From contig CAZBBC010000172.1 in assembly GCA_964489835.1 (NCBI GenBank), positions 1-8,869 of the forward strand: a DNA stretch of 8,869 bases. The letters are read 5' to 3'. Position numbers and translations under genes: made by a program. This document shows, one piece after another, positions 1-7,037 of this stretch. Numbering within the stretch: position 1 is the stretch's first letter; each line of letters starts with the position of its first letter. The stretch is from CAZBBC01 sp964489835. GTDB taxonomy: Bacteria; Calditrichota; Calditrichia; JAJRVZ01. The notes under the pieces were generated by a model. The model saw only the letters and a program-made list of their open reading frames with translations, was not told where the DNA came from and did not search any database.

Positions 1-50
1 GATTTTAGGTTATTTATAGACTTAAATATTTAATTTTATGAATAATTCAG

Positions 51-70
51 GTTAAAGAGCTACTCTTAAC
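51..70 (-). terminator. Weak hairpin just after the M1 peptidase stop codon
   Basis: On the plus strand GTTAAAGAG and CTCTTAAC pair around a three-base CTA loop with one bulged A, starting three bases beyond the M1 stop codon. The stem is AT-rich and is not followed by a good T-run on the minus strand, so it is at best a weak terminator or a 3'-end stabilising hairpin. Confidence 0.25.
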
Positions 71-72
71 AT

Positions 73-2085
73 CTACCCAAATATGGTGATAAAATGTAGA
101 AAGTTCTGCATCCAGAAAAACCAGCGTGTTGAATATTTATAGGTTGCTGCCTTGCTGGATTTCACTGTTTTTCCATTATTAAGAAAATTAACATCGAGTA
201 AAATTTGTCTTTCCGGGTCGACTTCAGCGGAAACCACCTGACTTTCTGACTCATATTTATAAACAACAAAGCGTTCCTTTCCATCCCATTTTTCACGCAA
301 CTCATCCCCATTATCAAAGCACACAAGTATATCCACCGGGAAAGTTACCTCTCCCTCCCTGGCAACGATCACCTTGCTTTCATAGAAAATATGATCCTCT
401 TTGGTGCTATCAATCTCTGACAGGTCATTTCGGGAAGAATCAGACAAGTCCTTTTGGATTTCTTCTATTTGCAGGGGATTGCCAAAGACTCCTTCCTTAT
501 CCTGAGAAAGTCTTTTTGATGAGATCCTGTCAATCTTATAATCGAGTACTCCTGTACCATAGAGCACCTGATCAAAATACCAGTTAAAATCCATTCCGCT
601 AACCTCGTTCACCGTGTTAATAAAATCCCGCGAGGTGGGATGCTTAAATTTGTACTTTCCGTAATAGGAACGGATCACTTCCTGCATTTTTTCTTCCCCC
701 AGATAATTATCCAGGGTTAGCAACATAAGGGCAGCCTTGTAGTAGTTGAGTATTCCATACCCTCCCCGTTGATACGCCCAGGAATATTTATATATGGTAT
801 CCTGTTTCGGTTCAGCGGAATATATGCTCCATGATACCTGCCAGTCATTAATATTAAGACCAAACAAACTTATCATAGAGCCTTCATTCTCTCCATAATA
901 CCGGTCAACGATCTTAAATTCAAAATAAGTATTTATACCCTCATCCAGCCAGGCCTCTTCAAATTCATTACTCCCGACAATACCATACCAGTAATTATGA
1001 CCGAATTCATGAACGACCACTATTTCCGGGAACCTGATGCCTTGAGGAAACAGCCAGAACGATCCGGATGTTATCAACGTCGGGTATTCCATACCACCGG
1101 CTTCGAGTGCGCGATATCTGGGATCGACAATGGTAAGAATTGGATAGGGATAGCGACCACACCACTCATCAAAGAACTCCAAAGCATTTTTGGCTGCCCC
1201 AATATGCCTGATAACTTGGGAGTCACGACCGGGATGAGCCAAAAATTTAATATTTACATGCCGCCATTGATCTTCTATGACAAAATAATCAGGATCTGCA
1301 GTCCAGGCAAAATCATGGACATCTTCACAATAATAGGTGATACTTTTTGTATTGTCATCATTCTTCTTTTCCTCTATCAAAACGCCGGTTGCACCGACAA
1401 TATATTTTTGGGGAAGAGTTATTGTCACTTCATAGACACCATAATCGGCGAAAAATTCACTGTTTAGATGAAACTGATGGCAATTCCATTGCCCCTCGGT
1501 TGCATACCTTTCCCCTGCCGCTTCGTAAACCCCAATTTTTGGAAACCATTGACCAACCATATAAAAATCATCCTTATATCCCGTTCTGGCGAATACTTCC
1601 GGTAATTTGGCAGTAAAATCAATAATGAGCGATATTTCCTCCTTTGGCTTAACCGGTTGATCCAGGATAACCTGTAACACAGTCTGATCATTAGTATTGT
1701 CATCATCCGGCTGTATATATTCAAATTTTTCACTAAGATCTGTATTATTTAAGACCATTCGTGTAATTTCTATCCAACCCCATCCACCCTCTTTGTTCAT
1801 CGATTTACCACGATGACTTCCATTCGATTCCTTCATAAAAGTTGATAACTTATTTTTAAAGGCGTTAAGATACATATGGAATTGAAGATCATTAATATAA
1901 TCATCAGAATGATTCCACCATGTTAAGATCTCCCTTCCATGCAATTGCTTCGTTTCTGTATCCAGAGTAACCGATATTTTATAATTGGCAATTCGCGGAC
2001 TCAACGATTCAGGGAACATGGGCTTTTGTGCATACAGAATTCCTGATAACACAATGATCAGGATGAGACCTTCGAGAGCTTTCAT
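73..2085 (-). CDS. Secreted M1-family zinc metallopeptidase (gluzincin)
   Basis: Predicted exported aminopeptidase-like enzyme of peptidase family M1, 670 residues from the chosen start. Residues 1-19 form a signal peptide (MKALEG, a hydrophobic core, then ILYA before QKP), so it probably acts in the periplasm or outside the cell. Visible motifs: HEFGH (359-363) and, 18 residues later, the third zinc ligand Glu382 in WLDEG, giving HExxH-x18-E. GGMEY (330-334) sits where GAMEN usually is. YYKAAL (448-453) supplies the likely catalytic Tyr. An N-terminal beta domain precedes the catalytic domain, and about 140 residues follow it, ending in an aromatic tail (RWFFWMQNFLHF). The frame is open to an ATG at 2124, but only the ATG at 2085 places the signal peptide at the N-terminus; its Shine-Dalgarno is weak (TTGGAAAA). 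The family is known to cleave N-terminal residues from peptides; the actual substrate is unknown. Fold and metal site are certain, specificity is not. Confidence 0.9.
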   Translation of the reverse strand: MKALEGLILIIVLSGILYAQKPMFPESLSPRIANYKISVTLDTETKQLHGREILTWWNHSDDYINDLQFHMYLNAFKNKLSTFMKESNGSHRGKSMNKEGGWGWIEITRMVLNNTDLSEKFEYIQPDDDNTNDQTVLQVILDQPVKPKEEISLIIDFTAKLPEVFARTGYKDDFYMVGQWFPKIGVYEAAGERYATEGQWNCHQFHLNSEFFADYGVYEVTITLPQKYIVGATGVLIEEKKNDDNTKSITYYCEDVHDFAWTADPDYFVIEDQWRHVNIKFLAHPGRDSQVIRHIGAAKNALEFFDEWCGRYPYPILTIVDPRYRALEAGGMEYPTLITSGSFWLFPQGIRFPEIVVVHEFGHNYWYGIVGSNEFEEAWLDEGINTYFEFKIVDRYYGENEGSMISLFGLNINDWQVSWSIYSAEPKQDTIYKYSWAYQRGGYGILNYYKAALMLLTLDNYLGEEKMQEVIRSYYGKYKFKHPTSRDFINTVNEVSGMDFNWYFDQVLYGTGVLDYKIDRISSKRLSQDKEGVFGNPLQIEEIQKDLSDSSRNDLSEIDSTKEDHIFYESKVIVAREGEVTFPVDILVCFDNGDELREKWDGKERFVVYKYESESQVVSAEVDPERQILLDVNFLNNGKTVKSSKAATYKYSTRWFFWMQNFLHFITIFG

Positions 2086-2152
2086 AGATTTTCCAAGATG
2101 TTTATACTTTAATTTAACGACCATATTTTTTTGTAAAAAAAAATAAAAATAA

Positions 2153-2169
2153 TTTAAACATCGTTTAAA
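2153..2169. promoter_or_regulatory. 17-bp palindrome upstream of the M1 gene (TTTAAAC-N3-GTTTAAA)
   Basis: Perfect seven-base arms separated by ATC, about 68 bases upstream of the chosen M1 start codon. The size and spacing suit a dimeric repressor operator, but the arms are AT-rich and no regulator is encoded nearby. No confident -35/-10 pair can be assigned around it. Confidence 0.3.
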
Positions 2170-2236
2170 ATCATTACAAATGCAATCAGATATTGTTCCC
2201 TTTGTATCTGTCTTCAGGCTGACGAAATATGATTTA

Positions 2237-2246
2237 TCACGCGTGA
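2237..2246. promoter_or_regulatory. TCACGCGTGA palindrome upstream of the M1 gene
   Basis: Perfect 10-bp palindrome in an otherwise AT-rich leader, flanked by direct copies of GATTTA (2231-2236 and 2249-2254). Its GC-rich core stands out locally. Candidate protein-binding site only. Confidence 0.25.
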
Positions 2247-2371
2247 CCGATTTAAAAAAATGATTTAATTATGGTTTTTGCTTTACCTTAGATTTATTTC
2301 CCCCTTAAAAGGGATTGTTGCAGATTTGAATTATTGGCACAATTTATCAGAATTGTATGATCTGTCTCCCC

Positions 2372-2385
2372 CCGCCAGTGGGCGG
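2372..2385. repeat. GC-rich hairpin CCGCC-AGTG-GGCGG
   Basis: Five-base GC-only stem with a four-base loop inside the MITE-like element. It is not followed by a T-run on either strand, so it is not scored as a terminator. It is probably a structural part of the repeat. Confidence 0.4.
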
Positions 2386-2400
2386 ATCTTCGACCTTGAT

Positions 2401-2423
2401 AAAGGAGGACTAAGGGGGATATA
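2401..2423 (+). repeat. C/G-run intergenic repeat, copy A
   Basis: 23 bases centred on GGACTAAGGGGGAT. It matches 2548-2570 at 21 of 23 positions in the same orientation, and related C/G-run sequence occurs inverted at 2450-2475. Such AAGGGGGACTAAGGGGGA units are typical intergenic repeats and explain why short open frames here look repetitive. Confidence 0.6.
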
Positions 2424-2449
2424 TACTTTTCTATGTTATTTATTTACAA

Positions 2450-2475
2450 CCCCCTAACCCCCTTTTCTAAGGGGG
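2450..2475. repeat. Inverted C/G-run repeat with strong hairpin
   Basis: CCCCCTAA followed by CCCCCTT-TTCT-AAGGGGG (stem 2458-2464 with 2469-2475, four-base loop). This is the inverted counterpart of the repeats at 2401-2423 and 2548-2570. A stem this strong could act as a transcription pause or mRNA 3'-end stabiliser for whatever reads through, but no T-run supports a classical terminator. Confidence 0.5.
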
Positions 2476-2547
2476 AATAAATTTTGCTTAATCGATAGTA
2501 CAAATGAACATTTGCTCAAAAATAACCTAATCTGCAACAGCCTCAAA

Positions 2548-2570
2548 AAAGGGGGACTAAGGGGGATGTA
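2548..2570 (+). repeat. C/G-run intergenic repeat, copy B
   Basis: Second direct copy (GGGGGACTAAGGGGGAT core) of the unit at 2401-2423. It overlaps the right arm of the MITE-like structure, so element and repeat may be one family or one may have inserted into the other. Confidence 0.6.
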
Positions 2571-2618
2571 TGACTTAACCAGAATAAATGTGGTGTTGTG
2601 TGGCCAGAAATTTATAGT

Positions 2619-2646
2619 AAAAAAAAGGGGAGCAAAAACTCCCCTT
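2619..2646 (-). terminator. Intrinsic terminator of dnaK
   Basis: On the minus strand AAGGGGAG and CTCCCCTT pair perfectly around a six-base loop (stem 2639-2646 with 2625-2632) and run into an unbroken run of T (plus-strand A run 2619-2626). It begins 11 bases after the dnaK stop codon, so the dnaK transcript very probably ends here and the M1 gene needs its own promoter. Confidence 0.9.
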
Positions 2647-2657
2647 CCAATCAAGCA

Positions 2658-4583
2658 TTATTTTTTATCATCTTTTTCATCGACTACCTCAAAGTCAGCA
2701 TCCTGGGCCTGTTCCTGTTTCTCAGATCCGCCGGCAGCATCTGCTTCCGGTGCTCCTTGTGTCTGGGGACCACTGGCTTGCGGTTCGGCTTGCGCATACA
2801 TCTTTGTGGCTGCTTCGTTCCATTCTTTATTTACGTGGTCCAAAGCCGACTTCATCTCATCGACGTTACTCCCCTTCTGGGCTTCTTTCAAACGACCGAG
2901 TGACGTTTCCAGTTTTGATTTTGTTTCAGCATCAATCTTATCACCCATTTCTTTCATTTGTTTTTCTGTCTGGTAAATGGTAGTATCGACCTGATTGCGG
3001 ACATCTACTTCTTCCTTCCGCTTGGCATCCTCCGCTGAATGGGATTGCGCATCCTTACGCATTTTTTCAACTTCTTCCTCGCTTAAACCACTTGACGCTT
3101 CGATACGAATATTCTGCTCTTTACTCGTCGCTTTATCCTTAGCAGTCACGTTTAAAATTCCGTTGGCATCAATATCAAAAATAACCTCTATTTGGGGAAT
3201 ACCACGCGGTGCCGGTGGTAACCCATCCAGAATAAAACGACCAAGGGTACGATTATCGCTCGCCATTGCCCGTTCTCCCTGTAGGATATGAATTTCTACG
3301 GATGTCTGATTGTCAGCAGCGGTTGAGAAGACTTCAGATTTCTTTGTAGGAATGGTTGTATTTGCTTCGATTAAACGCGTGGACACTTGACCCAGTGTTT
3401 CGATCCCCAACGATAATGGAATGACATCCAGCAGAAGAACATCCTTAACCTCCCCGGTTAAAACCGCACCTTGAATCGCCGCACCCATGGCAACCACTTC
3501 ATCAGGATTAACACCCTTATGTGGATCCTTGTTAAAAAAATCTTTTACAATACTTTGAACGATTGGAATTCTTGTGGACCCGCCAACCAGAACCACTTCA
3601 TCGATATCCGATGTAGATAAACCTGCATCCTTCAAGGCCTGACGGCAGGGATCAACCGTACTCTGAGCCAGATCATCGATCAGTTGCTCAAATTTGGCCC
3701 GAGTTAACGTATAATTTAAATGCTGGGGTCCTGCCTCGGTCGCGGTTATGAACGGCAGATTAATATCCGTTTGTGCCGAACTTGATAACTCAGTTTTCGC
3801 TTTTTCTGATGCTTCCCTGATTCGCTGTAAGGCCATAGGATCTTTTTTAAGATCTACGCCCTGATCCTTTTTGAATTCTTTAACCAACCAGTCGATAATC
3901 CGCTGATCGAAATCATCACCACCCAGATGTGTATTACCATTGGTAGATTTTACTTCAACGACACCGTCACCGATATCCAGAATAGAAATATCAAAAGTGC
4001 CCCCACCAAGATCATAGACAGCAATTTTTTCCTCTTTTTTCTTATCCAACCCATAAGCCAATGCTGCTGCTGTTGGCTCGTTGATGATTCTTTTTACTTC
4101 AAGGCCAGCGATGGTGCCGGCATCTTTGGTTGCCTGCCTCTGTGCATCATTAAAATAAGCAGGTACCGTAATGACTGCTTCAGTTACCTTTTGGCCAAGG
4201 TATTCCTCAGCTGTCTGTTTCATCTTCTGTAGAATCATTGCCGATATTTCCGGTGGTGTGTAATCTTTATCCCCGGCAGAAACGACAACGACGTCGTTAT
4301 TTCCTGCTTTTACTTTATAAGGAACTTCTTTAATTTCCTGACCTACTTCTTTAAAAAAACGACCCATAAATCTTTTGATCGAGAAAACGGTATTCTCGGG
4401 ATTCGTGACTGCCTGCCGTTTGGCAGAAGCACCAACCAACCGTTCACCCTTCTTGGTAAATGCAACAGCTGAGGGCGTCGTTCTTTGTCCTTCCGCATTG
4501 GGAATTACGACCGCTTCTCCACCTTCCATCACCGAAACAACAGAATTGGTCGTACCCAAATCGATTCCAATAATTTTGCCCAT
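2658..4583 (-). CDS. dnaK: Molecular chaperone DnaK (Hsp70)
   Basis: Cytosolic ATP-dependent Hsp70 chaperone, 641 residues, normal full length. The nucleotide-binding domain covers about 1-380 with all three family signatures: IDLGTTNS (7-14), DLGGGTFD (191-198) and LVGGSTRIPIVQ (332-343). The interdomain linker DVLLLD (381-386) is intact. The beta substrate-binding domain covers about 390-500, the helical lid about 503-600, and a Gln/Ala/Glu-rich tail ends in DEKDDKK. The segment around 75-98 is the extra stretch found in Gram-negative DnaK proteins. The ATG start is supported by a near-perfect Shine-Dalgarno (AGGAGGT, 4591-4597) seven bases upstream. The gene is flanked by terminators on both sides and is monocistronic; grpE, dnaJ and hrcA are not adjacent, so its co-chaperones must be elsewhere. 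The leader has no CIRCE element, so HrcA control is not supported. Confidence 0.99.
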   Translation of the reverse strand: MGKIIGIDLGTTNSVVSVMEGGEAVVIPNAEGQRTTPSAVAFTKKGERLVGASAKRQAVTNPENTVFSIKRFMGRFFKEVGQEIKEVPYKVKAGNNDVVVVSAGDKDYTPPEISAMILQKMKQTAEEYLGQKVTEAVITVPAYFNDAQRQATKDAGTIAGLEVKRIINEPTAAALAYGLDKKKEEKIAVYDLGGGTFDISILDIGDGVVEVKSTNGNTHLGGDDFDQRIIDWLVKEFKKDQGVDLKKDPMALQRIREASEKAKTELSSSAQTDINLPFITATEAGPQHLNYTLTRAKFEQLIDDLAQSTVDPCRQALKDAGLSTSDIDEVVLVGGSTRIPIVQSIVKDFFNKDPHKGVNPDEVVAMGAAIQGAVLTGEVKDVLLLDVIPLSLGIETLGQVSTRLIEANTTIPTKKSEVFSTAADNQTSVEIHILQGERAMASDNRTLGRFILDGLPPAPRGIPQIEVIFDIDANGILNVTAKDKATSKEQNIRIEASSGLSEEEVEKMRKDAQSHSAEDAKRKEEVDVRNQVDTTIYQTEKQMKEMGDKIDAETKSKLETSLGRLKEAQKGSNVDEMKSALDHVNKEWNEAATKMYAQAEPQASGPQTQGAPEADAAGGSEKQEQAQDADFEVVDEKDDKK

Positions 4584-4590
4584 TATTATA

Positions 4591-4597
4591 ACCTCCT
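4591..4597 (-). promoter_or_regulatory. Strong Shine-Dalgarno of dnaK
   Basis: AGGAGGT on the minus strand, seven bases before the ATG. It is the strongest ribosome-binding site in the window, fits high expression, and fixes the dnaK start. Confidence 0.85.
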
Positions 4598-4675
4598 AAT
4601 GTCTTTTTTCCATTGATAGTAACCTCAATTCCTAAGGGTTATTACAAAGTCCATGCCAAAATAGTTTTATTCACT

Positions 4676-4685
4676 CAAAGCTTTG
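4676..4685. promoter_or_regulatory. CAAAGCTTTG palindrome in the dnaK leader
   Basis: Perfect 10-bp palindrome immediately downstream of the candidate -10 box, about where transcription would begin. The position suits an operator, but it does not match CIRCE (TTAGCACTC-N9-GAGTGCTAA). Inference only. Confidence 0.3.
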
Positions 4686-4714
4686 TATTTATTTTATTTA
4701 TGTCATATTTTCAA
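4686..4714 (-). promoter_or_regulatory. Candidate dnaK promoter
   Basis: Minus strand TTGAAA (4709-4714), 17-base spacer, TAAATA (4686-4691). The -10 match is poor (3 of 6) but the spacing is ideal, and the upstream terminator means a promoter must lie in this leader. No heat-shock sigma-32-type CCCCAT box follows the TTGAAA. The exact promoter is tentative. Confidence 0.35.
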
Positions 4715-4760
4715 CCGGTGATCAATCAGACATGTTGTCAGAATTCTGAATATTTGGCAT

Positions 4761-4785
4761 AAAAAACCCGGCACTGAGCCGGGTT
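4761..4785 (-). terminator. Intrinsic terminator of the yugP-htrA operon
   Basis: Minus strand AACCCGGC-TCAGT-GCCGGGTT (perfect 8-bp stem, 4778-4785 with 4765-4772) followed by a run of T (plus-strand A run 4761-4766). It starts 15 bases after the htrA stop, separating the protease operon from dnaK. Confidence 0.92.
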
Positions 4786-4799
4786 CTGAGATATTTGTA

Positions 4800-6335
4800 T
4801 CATTTGGGTATCTTTAGAAACACGAGTCGATCGGAAGTACTGCCGTTGGAAAATCTTGTCCGGGTTTGTATTTTTATGATCGATCCCGATTCCTGATCCT
4901 CTATATAATCATCAAAGGCAGAAACAGATTCGATTTTTTTCCCGTCCACATTGTAAATAACATCTCCCCTGCGCAACCCTTCCCGCGCGGCCGGACTATT
5001 GTCATCCAGGGATTGGATCTGAATACCAAAAGTAAGATCATAGGCATCCAGTTCATCTTTGGACAAATCCCTTACCCGAATACCCAGCGATTGGACTTTC
5101 TTTTCATTTTTCTTAGTATTATCGGCAGCCGTGGTTATCTGTTCATCTCTCCCTTCTAAAACAATATCAAATGTCTTTTCCCGTCCGTCACGCCAAATAC
5201 GAACCGCTATTTCATCTCCGGGATTATATGAGCCTACCTTCGCCTGCAATTGATTGGGTTGATTAACTTCCTTTCCATTCACTGCCAGGATGACATCCCC
5301 GGCTTTTATTCCGGCTTTAGATGCCGCTTTTCCAGGGAGAACATTACTGATAAATACACCGCGTGGCTTATCCAGTCCAACGCCTTCAGCGCGCACTGGA
5401 TTCATCGGTTCAATCTGGACGCCGATATATCCACGTCGCACCTCACCATATTTTATAAAATCGTCCATCACAGTCTTGGCAATATTTATCGGTATTGCAA
5501 AACCATATCCTATATAGGTTCCTGTCTCCGTTTTAATAGCCGTGTTAATACCAACCACATCTCCATGATAATTTACCAGGGCACCGCCACTGTTTCCCGG
5601 GTTGATCGCCGCATCGGTCTGGATAAAGTTTTCAATGGCATAACCACCCCTTCCGATGATATTGATATCCCTGCTGAGTGCACTGACAATACCGGCAGTT
5701 ACACTAAAATTTAATTCCAGAGGGCTGCCAATCGCCAATACCCATTCTCCGACTTCCAGTTGGTCGGATTCGCCCATTATGGCCCGGATTAACCCTTTAG
5801 CTTCTATTTTTATCAGAGCCACTTCTGTCTCAGGATCCGTGCCAATAACCTTTGCCTCAAATTCCTGTGAATCAAAAAGCTGTACGCGCAATTCATCAAC
5901 ATCTTTAATGACATGATGATTCGTTAAAATATATCCATCCTCACTGACAATGATACCTGATCCCAGACCTGTTTGCGGATATTCGCGCTCTTCACTACCA
6001 CCGGGATCATCCTCGTTTCCAAATCCACGAAAAAAACGGTGGAAAGGATTCACCGGCATTTTGACAGTCTTTGTTGTATAGATCGTTACAATTGCCGGTC
6101 GGACCTTTTTTACAACATCCACAAATCCCTTACGTGGATTAAAATTATCACTATTTAAGGATTCCTGCGCCTGATCTGCAGCGGTATTATTTTCAGCGTA
6201 GATGGTAGCCGATTCTTTCTGTCCGGCCATTGATTTTGTGTCGACATTAAATCCGGTCGTTAACACAACACCAATAATGATACCGATAGCAATGAAACCA
6301 AATATTATTGGAATCGAATTTCGAAAATTTGCCAT
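4800..6335 (-). CDS. HtrA/DegP-type serine protease with two PDZ domains; Glu in place of catalytic Asp
   Basis: Envelope protein-quality-control protease of the HtrA/Do family, 511 residues. A hydrophobic N-terminal segment (about 8-29) acts as signal anchor or signal peptide, so the enzyme faces the periplasm. The trypsin-like domain spans about 70-300: catalytic His141 in TNHHV and catalytic Ser249 in NPGNSGGA. The third triad position, usually the last Asp of a DP(x)(T/S)D(I/L)A motif, reads DPETEVALIKI, giving Glu171 (codon GAA, 5823-5825). PDZ1 is about 303-395 and PDZ2 about 415-508, joined by a charged Lys/Asn/Asp linker (about 396-415). This two-PDZ layout matches DegP/DegQ; which paralogue cannot be told. 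The ATG at 6335 follows an AAGGAG site. The gene starts 18 bases after the yugP-type stop, so the two are co-transcribed. Family assignment is very secure; full proteolytic activity is uncertain because of Glu171. Confidence 0.97.
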   Translation of the reverse strand: MANFRNSIPIIFGFIAIGIIIGVVLTTGFNVDTKSMAGQKESATIYAENNTAADQAQESLNSDNFNPRKGFVDVVKKVRPAIVTIYTTKTVKMPVNPFHRFFRGFGNEDDPGGSEEREYPQTGLGSGIIVSEDGYILTNHHVIKDVDELRVQLFDSQEFEAKVIGTDPETEVALIKIEAKGLIRAIMGESDQLEVGEWVLAIGSPLELNFSVTAGIVSALSRDINIIGRGGYAIENFIQTDAAINPGNSGGALVNYHGDVVGINTAIKTETGTYIGYGFAIPINIAKTVMDDFIKYGEVRRGYIGVQIEPMNPVRAEGVGLDKPRGVFISNVLPGKAASKAGIKAGDVILAVNGKEVNQPNQLQAKVGSYNPGDEIAVRIWRDGREKTFDIVLEGRDEQITTAADNTKKNEKKVQSLGIRVRDLSKDELDAYDLTFGIQIQSLDDNSPAAREGLRRGDVIYNVDGKKIESVSAFDDYIEDQESGSIIKIQTRTRFSNGSTSDRLVFLKIPK

Positions 6336-6353
6336 TCTTATCTTCTCCTTTGT

Positions 6354-7037
6354 TTAGTCATTTCCTCTAAGTAATATTAAACGTACTAAATGTAATAAAG
6401 ATACCGCGGTAGCCGCCACATAGGTCAATGCTGCGGCATTTAATACTTTTCGTGCACCGCCTATTTCCTGTTGAAGTAGTAGTCCGTTCGCATTCAACTG
6501 TGCTAATGCACGCTGGCTTGCATTAAATTCCACGGGTAAAGTAATGAAATGAAATAAAACAACTCCGGCAAAGAGAATTATTCCCACATCCATTAAAAGC
6601 GGTGTATTAAATAAAAAACCAATAAAAAATAGCGGGAAAGCGGCCCATGAGCCTACATTAGTCGCCGGTAGAACGGAATGTCTAAGACGCAGTGGAATAT
6701 AACCGGTATAATCCTGAATGGCATGCCCCACTTCATGCGCCGCCACCGCGACAGCCGATAAAGACTTCCCCCTGAAATTGTCAGTAGAAAGACGAACAGT
6801 TTTCGAACGCGGATCATAGTGATCGCTGAGTTTTCCCTCTACTGCTTCTATTTTAACATCGTATACGCCATTATGCTCCAGAAGAAACTTGGCGACCTTT
6901 GCTCCTGTTATCTCACTCACCGAGGAGATCCTGGAGTATTTTGAATATACAGAAGAAACCCGCATTTGCGCCCAAATCGCTAAAATAATGGCCGGGATCA
7001 ATAAAATCATGGTCGGATCCCATAAGAAAAACGGCAT
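6354..7037 (-). CDS. Membrane zinc metallopeptidase, YugP family (Zn_peptidase_2)
   Basis: Integral-membrane neutral zinc metallopeptidase-like protein of 227 residues, the usual size for the YugP family. It opens with a short DPTM motif and a transmembrane segment (about 9-24). A soluble part contains DHYDPRSKTVRLS (72-84), characteristic of the family, then the zinc motif HEVGH (101-105). Hydrophobic segments lie at about 130-145 and 150-168, and LPVEFNAS (167-174) supplies the likely third ligand Glu170. A last hydrophobic stretch is at about 200-223. The ATG at 7037 is preceded by AGGAG at eight bases. Family members are widely distributed; their substrates are poorly defined, so only a general role as membrane protease can be given. 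Co-transcription with htrA suggests envelope protein turnover, which is inference. Confidence 0.92.
   Translation of the reverse strand: MPFFLWDPTMILLIPAIILAIWAQMRVSSVYSKYSRISSVSEITGAKVAKFLLEHNGVYDVKIEAVEGKLSDHYDPRSKTVRLSTDNFRGKSLSAVAVAAHEVGHAIQDYTGYIPLRLRHSVLPATNVGSWAAFPLFFIGFLFNTPLLMDVGIILFAGVVLFHFITLPVEFNASQRALAQLNANGLLLQQEIGGARKVLNAAALTYVAATAVSLLHLVRLILLRGND

Larger units (their letters stand above)
2300..2555. mobile_element. MITE-like inverted-repeat element, no transposase
   Basis: The ends form an imperfect inverted repeat of about 27 bases (2300-2326 and 2529-2555; 20 of 27 pair). Its core is a perfect 11-base arm, TGTTGCAGATT at 2316-2326, mirrored as AATCTGCAACA at 2529-2539. The outermost pairs are CCCCC and GGGGG. 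The interior contains hairpins and a C/G-run repeat but no credible gene. The size of about 250 bases and inward-facing ends resemble a non-autonomous miniature transposon or an intergenic repeat family. A target-site duplication is unclear: A-rich bases abut both inner ends (2307-2310, 2545-2550). Whether it is multicopy cannot be seen here. Confidence 0.45.

Noticed and set aside
997..1733. Several frames of 89-156 codons overlapping the M1 gene on both strands
   Set aside because: They are shadows of a clearly coding frame with zinc-site motifs and have no ribosome-binding sites or domains.
2401..2570. G-quadruplex in the G-runs
   Set aside because: Each repeat carries only two long G-runs close together, insufficient for a standard intramolecular quadruplex.
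2454..2654. 66-codon minus-strand frame between the M1 gene and dnaK
   Set aside because: It runs through the C/G-run repeats, the MITE-like right arm and part of the dnaK terminator. Its Pro/Leu/Phe-rich translation reflects repeat sequence, not a protein family.
2512..2976. 154-codon plus-strand frame
   Set aside because: Mostly antisense to the dnaK 3' end, begins inside a repeat, and has no recognisable domain.
4584..4760. CIRCE element or sigma-32 promoter before dnaK
   Set aside because: No TTAGCACTC/GAGTGCTAA dyad and no CCCCAT-like -10 box are present; only AT-rich weak boxes and a short palindrome.
5250..5714. 154-codon plus-strand frame opposite htrA
   Set aside because: Antisense shadow of a strongly conserved HtrA coding region.
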